NCBI RefSeq assembly: GCF_028476545.1
Contig: NW_026731942.1
Span: 1-64,000 of the forward strand
Origin: Physella acuta
Taxonomy: Eukaryota; Mollusca; Gastropoda; Physidae
Reading direction: 5' to 3'
DNA length: 64,000 bases
The translations under genes and the position numbers were made by a program. Under the pieces are notes generated by a model. The model saw only the letters and a program-made list of their open reading frames with translations, was not told where the DNA came from and did no database searches. This document shows, piece by piece, positions 24,201 through 36,200 of the stretch. Position 1 is the first letter of the stretch; every line of letters begins with the position of its first letter.

Positions 24201-27200
24201 AAACTACATTATAATTTTTAAAATTAGTGAACCCCCACTAGCAAACACAGTTTTAGCCAGCATGAAAATCACCTCTAATGATCAACCCTTTGCCGTCAAT
24301 TCCAGTTTCATTTAAAGGCTCCCCCACTCCCTTAGCGTCATCATACAGCAGACGTCTGTGGACCTGGAAGCAAGAAAAGTTTTTAAAACCATGTGCAGGT
24401 CAGCCATATAACAGCATTGACATACAAACCTAAAACAATCAAATAATGTAACAAAACTGGAAAAAAGACAAACATCTTATACTGTTCGTGCCAAAGACAC
24501 ATGGGGCAGCGAAAGTAGAGTTCATCTTCAGTGAACTCAGATTATGAAGGGATAGTGTGGTCAATTCTATGCCCAGCCATCTTTGTTTCCCTAATGTGGG
24601 TTCAGTACCCATCAGAGCTGGGGACATTTTACTGACTTGAACCTGATTTGAACTCGAGACTTTTGGGTTAGCAGTCTGGCTCTCTACCACTAGGCCACGT
24701 CATCAAAGGCAAACATACAAATAACTGTCGTAATATATATATACACCCATGTGCGCACTTCTATAGATCTACTTATCAAGATGTATGCTATGAAATGTAT
24801 ACAATTTTTTCGGCTAAAAGTAATACAAACTACTTTAAAAAACAACATAAATAAAATTGAACAGCTGGGTTTTTAACTGAATCATTTGAGTCTCTTAATC
24901 AGTGTGTGCATTTAATATGGTGTTGTGGTGACTAACAATGTATATAATTTGGTTTTTCCAGTAAGTATTGGTAGCCTATGTTATTTTAAATGTGAAGGGT
25001 TTTTAGCCATTTAGTTATTTCTTTGCATTGTCACTCATTCAACGTGTAGTAAAACACATAGTGTTTTGACCAATAACTATTTTATAAAATATTTTCTCAA
25101 ACAAGTATAACATTAAAATGTATAGGCCTATAATTCACGCATAACAGATACCAACAGCTAGTAATTAATAATGGATTTAAAAAGTTTTTAAAAAGTGTGT
25201 AAAGCTGGTAACAATGTCAACTGACCATAATTTCCACGTCTCCATCATCCAGACTGACCCCACCCTGTGACCTGTCTGTGAGGACTGTAAACTGCAGCTT
25301 GCCATCTCCACTCTGGTTTTACAAAAAATTGGTTTAGTCATATCAAATACAGACATCAGGTAACATTATTTGTGATAATTGATGTTTGTTATGAAAACGT
25401 CATACACACACCTTCTGATCAAGAAGTGAAGATACTACCTTGATGTTACGTACTAACAGAAAGACGTTTCTTATAGGAATGTCATACACACAACATGTAA
25501 ATAAGTAGTGGAAACACTACCTCGATACTATGTGCTTACATGATGTTTGCTATAGAAGTGTCAAACACAAAACATATGAGCAAGTAGAGACTATACCTTA
25601 ATTCCCATGAAAGCATTGACTGGGTAGTAGTTTCCAGCAACTGGCTCAGTTTGATTCAGGTCCCAGGTTGGGCGATAGTTCAGCCTGGGGAACAAGGGAA
25701 TTAAATACAACTAAAATGTCATTTTCAGCCTGGGGAACAAGGGAATTAAATACAACTAAAATGTCATTTTTAGCCTAGGGAACAAGGGAATTAAATACAA
25801 CTAAAATGTCATTTTCAGCCTGGGGAACAAGGGAATTAAATACAACTAAAATGTCATTTTTAGCCTAGGGAACAAGGGAATTAAATACAACTAAAATGTC
25901 ATTTTCAGCCTGGGGAACAAGGGAATTAAATACAACTAAAATGTCATTTTTAGCCTAGGGAACAAGGGAATTAAATACAACTAAAATGTCATTTTCAGCC
26001 TGGGGAACAAGGGAATTAAATACAACTAAAATGTCATTTTTAGCCTAGGGAACAAGGGAATTAAATACAACTAAAATGTCATTTTCAGCCTGGGGAACAA
26101 GGGAATTAAATACAACTAAAATGTCATTTTCAGCCTGGGGAACAAGGGAATTAAATACAACTAAAATGTCATTTTTAGCCTAGGGAACAAGGGAATTAAA
26201 TACAACTAAAATGTCATTTTCAGCCTGGGGAACAAGGGAATTAAATACAACTAAAATGTCATTTTTAGCCTAGGGAACAAGGGAATTAAATACAACTAAA
26301 ATGTCATTTTCAGCCTGGGGAACAAGGGAATTAAATACAACTAAAATGTCATTTCAAAAGACAACCAACATGCAGATTCAACATATTTCAATATTAAAAT
26401 ATTAAATACAACTAACTTTAGTGGCGAAAATGATAAAACCAATATAATAAATTACCTATTAAAACTGAAATGTATTATTTCTATGACGTGTATAAAGCAT
26501 GGTTACATACAAGAAGGATGTAAGAGCAGAGGGGGTCATTAACCTAGAGGGAGTATCAATGGAGTATCAACCTGCTACACTGCTATAGGTAACTCACCTC
26601 CTCTCCAGAACTTCTCTGCCATTAGCATCAGTGTAAAAGACTCCCTTGTTACCAAACCCAGGCAGGGTGTAGCGGGTCACAACCTCTTTACCTATCTTGT
26701 CACTGAAAGTTGAAAATATTTGGTTCATTTATCCTATACATTACTTTATAAACAAGCAAACTTGAGTGATATGCTCTATGATACAATGTTTATAATGTAA
26801 CCTGTAAGAGCAAACAGCTTTTATTTTATAGAATAAAGTACCCAGAAAAATGTACAACTTTTGGAAAGATACAATAGAGTATAAAAAGAAAAAAAATTTA
26901 CAAATTTGCTTTGAAATGGAGTGGAAAAATAAATTGCTGTCTATGATAAAGGCATTGGTCACCCATGAAATGTTTTACATATTTTAGCTACCAATTTCTT
27001 TATTAAATAAAGATAATTTTATTCAATTTTCCATCAGAGACTAATTTTTCTAAAAAAGTGATTTCTGAAGTAGTAATTTCAAATTGAGTTACAAGATTTT
27101 CCACAAACAGACATTGTGAGCTAAATAAGAGCTTAAAACATTTTAAAACTAATCACTTATTCAAAAGACTGCTGTGTTATTTAAATACATCATAAGAAGA

Positions 27201-30200
27201 TTGCACCACATGATGAATGATAAAACACAAGACTCACTTAATGGGGACTGGTCCAACGGTCCACTCCACCTCAACATAAGGTTTATCCTGGTAGACTCTG
27301 ATCACCTGACTGATCCAATCAGTGAAGACCTGGTAGGCTTCTTGTACAACTTCACCCTGTAGGTTAATAGGTACATTGTAGGTATTAACAGGTATTGTGA
27401 TCTTCTATACATTAGGTGCAATAGGTACATTGTTGGTTGATGAGGTCGAGATCAACTGTTTCAAGGGACCTCAGCATTTTAAGATGTAAGCACCAGAGGC
27501 CTGGTTGATGTCACCCCCCTACCACCCCACACCTGGCTGACTTACCTTGACCACCCCACCCCACTTGCTGAGGGGGACATTGACAGGTGTGTTGGAGCTG
27601 GGCCTGAAGATGTAGGCACCAGAGGCCTGGTCAACGCCAGCACTGTTGTTGCCAGGGAAACCCTGGTAGTACAAGAAGTTCTGCAACAAGGGCACGGTGA
27701 CCCCGCTGGTCAGGTTGGTGATGGAGTGCAGGTAGCCCATGTCATCAAAGGTCACTCTCAGGTACTGGAGGGTAAAATAAAAGTATACTGACATACCAGA
27801 AAATTCAAAAAAATTATAGAATGTTACAAGAATATTCTAGACAATAAATAAAAGGTGACAAATAATCTACAGTTGCATTTAAAATTTGATTTTGATAAAT
27901 TAAATATCAAAAAGCAAGAAATGCCATTATCGATTGACTAATTGAGGAAAGAATGAAAATTCAGAAAGAATTTCTAAAAGTACTATGCTGGGCTAACAGT
28001 TGACATAAAAAATTATGTAGTCTTCTGATAATAACATCAACTCAGGTCTACTGTTGATTAGGTTGAATGATTAATAACAAAGTGCACCCACTTTTCCTTC
28101 AATGCTGTTGTCATTTGGTGGCACCTCAGCTTTGTGCTTCTCATTTTCAGTTTCAAATTTCAAAGATCCTAACAAAGCAAAAAGTAAAGTAATAATTCTC
28201 TAATAAAAAAAACACTGGAAAAACAAATTGTTAAGTACACATTTTTTAAACAATATTCTAACCAAACAAATAGTAAAGTATTAATTCTCTAGTATTAAAA
28301 TCCTATAAAAATCCTATATAATATCCTATAAAAAAATGGTCAAGTATGCATACTTGAATCAAAGATCTTAACCAGAAAAATAGTACAGTATCCATTATCT
28401 AATCAAGAAACATATTTCATACAATTACTTAATGATGAGAAAAGGTACTTAAAAATTAGGTGCTGGGCACACATGATAATGATACAAAACCTATGGTCTT
28501 AATAAAACAAATATAAAAGCCCTTATAATAAGAAGCTTTTAAATGCATTGAAATTAAGAAAAAAAAAAACTTGCTCTTTTTAAATACAAGCTTTGGTCGT
28601 TAAAATTTATAAGAGATCTCAGGAGTGACCAATGCTCATGAGATCTCTTGAAAATTGAAATTAAGTTTAATTTTGAAAATACTACAACTTGATTCCAGTA
28701 CAGTACAGCGGAATGTAATAAATCTACTCACTGCTGAGGGTAGCAGCCTTGACAAAGTAGGTGACATAACCAAGGGGAGTAAGCTGGGCCAGGAAAACAA
28801 GCTCATTAGTTGCCTGCCTTGCTTCTCTTGTTGGTATGTTCAATGTGCCAGAGGGGAGAGGGAGCACCTGCCAGGAGGAAAACAACAAAACATAAAAGAT
28901 AGAGTAATGTAATGCTGGGAATAGTTTACACAGGGACCAAGTTCACCAACAGACAGGCAAGACAGGTTGTGTGGGAACAAAACAAAAAACACTGTACCAT
29001 ACTGCTGGGGTACAGTTTACACAGGGACCAGTTTCACCAACAGACAGACAAGGAAGGTAAGTGGTGTGATATTGATAAACTCACATCACTGGTGACTTGT
29101 GTGACGCCATCTTCCTTGTACACTGTGTACTTGATTCCAGACACAGGAAGTCTGACTGCGTAGCTGACAGGACGAGCCAGTGGGTTGTATAGAGTCACTT
29201 GGAACTGGAAAGTAAAGGGTTAACATTTCTGTATCACCATGAAGATGGTTGTAAAGTATGATGACACTTGTATGTTGGACCAAAAGCAAATACAATGTTG
29301 AAAATTTTGTTTTTCTACAGTTGTAGAGTTAATCTATTACATTACCTCACCATACATATAGTGAGGGGTCAGCAAGTTACCCATCAGTGCTGGGTGGACT
29401 TAATGATGTCATACAGACCCAAGCCTCGTATCCAAATTGTGACCTTTTAAGTTAGCAGTCATGAACTCTACCACCCCTACAATTGTAGTACTAGTTGCTA
29501 GGGCCAACTTTTTTGAGTCAGGAAATTGAAATAATCAAAAAATTAATTTACATTGTGCTGCTGGTCAGCAAAAAATTACCAAATGTTACAATGAGAGGGA
29601 AATTATATCAAAATTGCAAAACCTTATAATTAAACTGTATACAATTACATTTTTCTGAGAAAAAAAAAACTGCTGACATGAAGTAAACTTTTAACTAAAA
29701 GAAGAAAGAAGTTTCTTAACTGTTTCTTTAAAATAAAACCTAACTTTAAAATAAAACCTAACATAAGCATACTGTTTCAACTGACAAATGCTGAAGAAAT
29801 AAATAGGCCAAACTTCCATAAGATGGCCAGGTACAAGTAGACAATACAGACTAGATAAGATTTGCCAGAATAGAACACCTAAGCCAGATTCTAAACCAAA
29901 TATTCAAAAAACAAGAGCTCACATTGTAGGCATTCTCAGTCACACTACAGATACTGATGTTGAGGGAGCCACAGAACACCTGGGTTGGTACAGGAGTGGA
30001 GCCCTTCTGCATCCAGAGATTGTAAACATCCTGAACTACATTCTGTGGAGAAAACACATCCAGAGATTATAAACATCCTGGACTACATTCTGTGGAGAAA
30101 ACACATGCAAGATTATACATCAATATCACATTTCATAACACATTTTTCAGTATCACATTATAAAACACATTATCAAATTTTATGATGCTTGTTGACATAA

Positions 30201-33200
30201 TATACATGTAAAAATCTTAGGAAACAACTTCACCTCCTGAGCAAATATTTTAAATATAATGATTAATTAAAAAAAAAAATTTTGTAAGTAAAAATTTGTT
30301 TCTTATACCTGAGCACCATTTACGCCATCAGCAAGGCGTTGAGCATAATCATAAGCCACAGCCTGCTTCTCTGTGCCACTGAAAAACAGAAAACCAGCAT
30401 ACTTATCAGCTTTTATTCAAACATAACTTAAAGTTTTTAAAAGAAGAAGTTTGGAAGACAATTTTATACTGCTAGAGTTTACCTGACTGCATCATGATGT
30501 TGGGCCACACCCATAGATTCAGCTGGAAAAAAAATAAAATAATTTATTTATCACTAATAAATAAATTTTGTTTCAAATAATAAGCTTTACAATCCAAGCA
30601 GGTTATGTCTTGATAATAATTTAACCCATTAAACTAGGATCCAAAAAATTGTTTTTATCAATACAGAAACAAAGTACAAAGGCAGTAAAACTATTGGGAT
30701 TTTTTTCAAACAGCAGCAACATCACTTTGTGTTAATAATTAATTACAATATTGAACCAGAAAAATTTCCCAAGCACTTTACAAAATACAACTCTCTTACA
30801 AAACAACATTACATTTTTTAAAAAAAAATGTAGCTATCACTTGAATTGAACCCTAATACTACTATGAGGATCTATGAGACCAGTCTCCGACCTACCCAAC
30901 TTCTGTAACTGTACACCACTGTCATATGTATTGTCCAGCTTAGCCAGGCCCGCCATCTGTTTCACAGACTGAAACACAATCAAAACTAGCATATAGTTGA
31001 CATTACCCTGATAGCCATTAATACACACTTTGTGTATAAGTTGAAAAGAGGATAAATATAAGTTAACTGTTTAGTAATAATCTCTTAACACGCGTAAATA
31101 TTTACCTGGAAGAAACTATTGACCACACGGACATAATACTTGAGCGCTGGACGACTGGCAAAGTAGCCAGTCCAGAACCCATGATCGCGGTCAGCATAAG
31201 GGAAGAAGTCGTCTTCTTTGGTGGTCCAGGTCAGGTTGTCGTTGTTTAGTTGTTTCAGGTAGCAGGAGGGGGTGGAGTAAAGGACGTTAATCTTACTGCC
31301 TGATGATTGCTGGGGAAGGGGGGGGGGGGGGGCAAAGAAAGAAAACATGAATTCATATTTCACACTGTGATAATTTTGCTAGGCACTTGAGTGGAACCCC
31401 CAGGGAAAGCAGGACAGGACGCCGAAGATAGACCTAAACTATAGTTTTTTGAAGAATTGAAGAACTGAAGACAGCAGGGAGATTGCAAAATCAATAGCAG
31501 GGGACCAGACAAAATGTAAGGGAATGGTTGAGGCCCTACGTTCCACAAGGAGCAGAGAGTAAAGTCAATTTTGTTACAAATTAATAAGTTAGTATGGACA
31601 ATTGGGAGTTTTTATACTTATTGTACTATTCTGAAAATTCCAGGGAAGACTAAAAAGAAACTGGCAGATTCTTCTTAGGACTGCAGAATTGTATTGGATA
31701 CACAGCTGGGGACTCGTTAAAAATGTGGAAGATAATGACTGAGGTGCAAATTCTACTAAGAACCGGGCCTCCCTGACCTAATTGCTTCTAACTCTGCCTA
31801 TAACTTTTGAACCGTTTGAGAAAATGGTATCCATGCTCAGTATCAAACAATTCAGCAAGATTCTAAAATTCTTTGTTTTTCTATATCCAAGATGGCGGCC
31901 ATCCACCATCTTGGATTTCTTCAAAAGCCTACAACCTGTCGGTCTCAAAGGGTTAAGAGGACTATGTTGTTATGATGAAGTATGTGATTAAAACTAAACA
32001 AATCTGGCCTGGGTCTATACAATGGAATCAAAAACAGGCACAGCTATTATTTTATAACTTCTTTGATTAGATGACAGCATGGAATAATTACCCTGGCATT
32101 GACATATTTGATCAACTTGTCCATCTCTTTGAAGAACATATGGGCTTGCACATAGTTAAAGTCAGATCCCATAGTCATGATCAAGTGATTGGTTCTGAAT
32201 GATTTAGCCTGCAAACAAAAGCACACATTACTGGTTTGTAATTTTTTAGCCTAGATAAAAAGATTATTTACCTTAAATTGACTTTTCATGTCATATTTTT
32301 TTTTAAAATCTATAGTTCCCAAACCTGGCAGGACATTCAAGGGGAATAACTCACTGGTACTTACCTGATCATTGACAGCCTGGATAAACCCATCCACCAT
32401 CTGATCCACATTGTAGTCATGGAGATTAGGATCATCCTACAGGATTATATATTCATTTAAGTTATTATTTCAAAATGTGTTACAGGATGTTTTTTTTTTA
32501 TATTTGTACACATCTTCACACTCATGTCCCAAAAATCAACTTAAATTTGTTATGTTCTTAACACTTATATTTGTTTTCACTTAATTACAAAAAGTATGTG
32601 TTGTAATTATTTCTCATTAATCAATATTTAAAATGTAATCAGTAGTAATATGAAGAATTTCTATTATTACATTTTAACAATCTTCAGAAGTCATCATACA
32701 TCTTTAAACTTGACATTTTAAGGAAATCAGAAAATTAATAACCAGAAAATAACAAAATAAAATACTCCGTAAGGTCTAATAAAGCAGGAATTAAGCAGCA
32801 ATACATTGATAAGGATTATCTACTGCATAAATATGCTTTTGAACTTTACATTATCAACAGAAAAATATAATGATTAATTTTTATCAAAAAAGTGAAACTT
32901 AAAGCCAAGGGAAATAACACATGATAAAGAATAGAAGCAATACAATTCTAATACTTTGTAATATGACTACTGCTTGTTAAGTGATATTAAATTGAGTATG
33001 ACTACATAAGCATGTACATAAAGCATAAAAGAAAACAATGGAAAACAATTCACAAACACTAATAACTACAAAGAAATTGTAACCATGCATAGTATTAATT
33101 TCTCTTGCTAAATTCAATACTATGACTATTATTGCCATAAATATAATATATGAAGGCGAATCTTTCGTGCAGGTATTTAAAAAAGACCATTCTTTAAAGT

Positions 33201-36200
33201 CTTACATAAATATCAAACTGCAGTAATACAAAACATTGTTTTTCCTCCAGTTATATTGTTTATAGGAAAATATATCCATCTTTGAACAAAAATCCATTTT
33301 AATTATAATCCATTAGTCTAAATAGAATACTTTTTTCTATACATCACATTTGTATTTGAACCAGGATGGTGAGATGAGGGGAGGGAGGAGGGGGAGTGCA
33401 ACCATCTGGTTGTAACCAGGCCTGACCTTGATCATGTTGGGGTCACAGGTTATGTCAAAACAGTAGCCCCCAGGAGGACCATAGCCATTGGGCAGGACAC
33501 CAGTGAAAATCTCACCATCACCACCTGAACACATTGGATACATTCAAAGCTAGTCACTTAACAGGAAGGGTGGGGGTTATTGTTAGTGTTTATCTATGTA
33601 AATACGTGTGTCACTTATAAAGCTAGTCACTTCACAGGAAAGTTGGGGTTTATTTTTAGTGTTTATCTATGTAAATACGAGTGCCACTTATTAAGCTAGT
33701 CATTTCACAGAAAGATTGGGGTTTATTTTTAGTGTTAAACTTTGTAAATACGCATGCAACTTTGAAAACGTTATGGACTATACAATCTACACTTTCAGGA
33801 TGGTTGATTCTAGCAAAAAGATGTGCATGAGTATGTTTACAAAACATTGCTAAAATGACCTGGTTTTTCTTGTCATCTAAATGATTGCTGTTTGGGCCTA
33901 TGTGTTGTTTTGATGGGACAGGGAATAACTTGATAAAAACTTAAATAGATTTAAATAGGCTATTAAAGTTGATTTTTAAACAAAAAGATCTCCTTATGAG
34001 GTATCCTATATAGCCTATAATATTATATAAGTTGGTAATGAATCCTCAACCCCATACCATCTGTCCAAAGCACAAAACCCCTTGACCACACAGTGCCATT
34101 TTGTCATAAGAATAAGTAATTTGAGCCCATTGAACAGCTATTGAGTTCATTGTGTCTACTGGACAGGAGCTTCTTCCAAGTAGTCACTTCATTTGAATAT
34201 TATACAAGCAACCCCAAACAGATTAAGAAATGTATTTGTATATTGCACTTTAAAAATATTTAGTCAATAATTTAATTACTTGAACCGACTAGCCTTATAA
34301 AGGTAACTATACCATTTCAATACCTAGGGTCATTAAGAGAAGTCATTAGTGTTGATATGGCTATCAGATCTTCCAGAACAAGTTATACTTATAAAGAAAT
34401 CAGATAGGACAGCAAGTTTGCTGATTATGTTGTGATAACCACCTGATTAGATTATCAGACAGTAAACAGTGTGCGGACTTCAAAGTTCACCCCTGTACAG
34501 ACCAGATATGTATGTAGAAAAGTTCATAGGTATGCCATGTTAGGCAAAAAGTCTAATCAGTATACAGCACTGATAACCTGTGTAACTAAATCTAGAACAA
34601 TTTTTAAAACAACTAGCAGAATAGGTTTTCTACATAAAAGTACCATGCAAACCTGCTGCATGCGCAGTGCGACAAGATAAAAAAATAAAGCGAAACATGC
34701 AGAAACAAAATGTTAGAAATATGAAGTAGTGTTAGTAAAAACAAAGTGCCACCACCACCAATATCAAGGCCCATGCAATGTTACCTGAATAAGAGGATTA
34801 AAATCTAGACAAGTGATATCAAAGCAATAATTGCCAGGTGGGTTGTAGCCGTTGGGCAAAACCCCAGTGAACAAATCTCCCTGGTCTCCTGCAGGAAGAG
34901 GAAGAAATCAAGTGCCCAAGATGAATTATGGGAAATTTAAACTTCGAAAGAAACTTCTTGGCTACACTACAAAACTCACTCTGATACAGAGATTATTATC
35001 TTAAACATTTAATAATGTATAAACCTGCAATGTGACCATGTACGTTAACATACAATAATTATTGAGATAATTGTTAAAATATTAAATACACATTTCTACC
35101 AATAAATCCATAACCGTACTTAAGACAAAACTAATTTAAAAAATCAACCTGACAATGGAGGGTGTTATTTTAAATAACGTAAGAGTCTATCACATTGCTG
35201 ATATTGGAGCAATAGACAGAGCCTACAACTTCTTGACCAAACTATCATTGGTGCAATAGATCAATCCATTTGTTTTAGGAGGGCTAGACATGTTAAACCA
35301 TTTATGTTTTATATTTTTAAAAACAATTTTACATACCCAAATTGTTGGGGCTGCCTCGCCAGACAAACTCCATAGTTTTGTCTTTCTGCCTCTTGTCCTT
35401 GTCCTGGTAGTCAAGTCGACCAAAGAAATATCCATCAAAGCCAAACTGCAAAATAAATTCATTTCTTTACCTCGCCTGGCAATGGGAAAATTAAACCAAA
35501 ACTTCATCAATCAGTTAAATAAGATAAAGTGCAGTGGTGAACAATCCAAAACTATTGTAAAACATCCTAACATTAAAATCAGAGGTCACTAAAATAAAAA
35601 TACCATATTCAGAAAAAACAAAACAAACTTATAAAATAGAATTCATGTGAATTTGATGAAAAATAGATCTGTTTCTTTAAAATCACATTAATTTAATGGC
35701 AGTAGGGCACAGCAGCAGTTATTGTTATTGATAGTTATTTGATATCAGATATATTATTACTTTGAATAAAATAAATAACCTTCCAAATAGCAATTCCACT
35801 AGAATTTAAAATTGTGTTCTATAATTTGCTGAGGATATAGCTTCACAGAATATTTTCCAAAAAGTATGAATAAAATTAATTCTCTGCATTATAAACAGAG
35901 GACTGTATCTAACCTGAGCAAACATGGACGCCTGCTCTCTGGAATGTCCGAAGGGATCAATCTGCCAACCAATTTTAGGCCTGGCACAATCCCCAAAGTT
36001 GTTCCTCAGGTACTCAAACCCAATCTTGTGTTGGTCAATCATGGCGGTGTAATGGGGCGTGGCCTCGTCGTTCATACACCAGCCACCCAGAATAAACTCC
36101 AGCCGGCCTGGAAGTATAGACATGTCAAGTCACTGTCATTTTAAATATTTATTCATATTTAGAAACTACATAAAGAACACAGTTTTGAGTTGTTTTTCAA

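Noticed and set aside
24600-24707. Possible tRNA gene
   Set aside because: A and B box-like sequence is present, but it belongs to a SINE with many copies in the window and does not fold as a clean cloverleaf by eye.
31880-31920. Palindrome around 'caagatggcggcc' and 'caccatcttgg' as a regulatory site
   Set aside because: Lies deep in a mannosidase intron and may be part of an old repeat; no further support.
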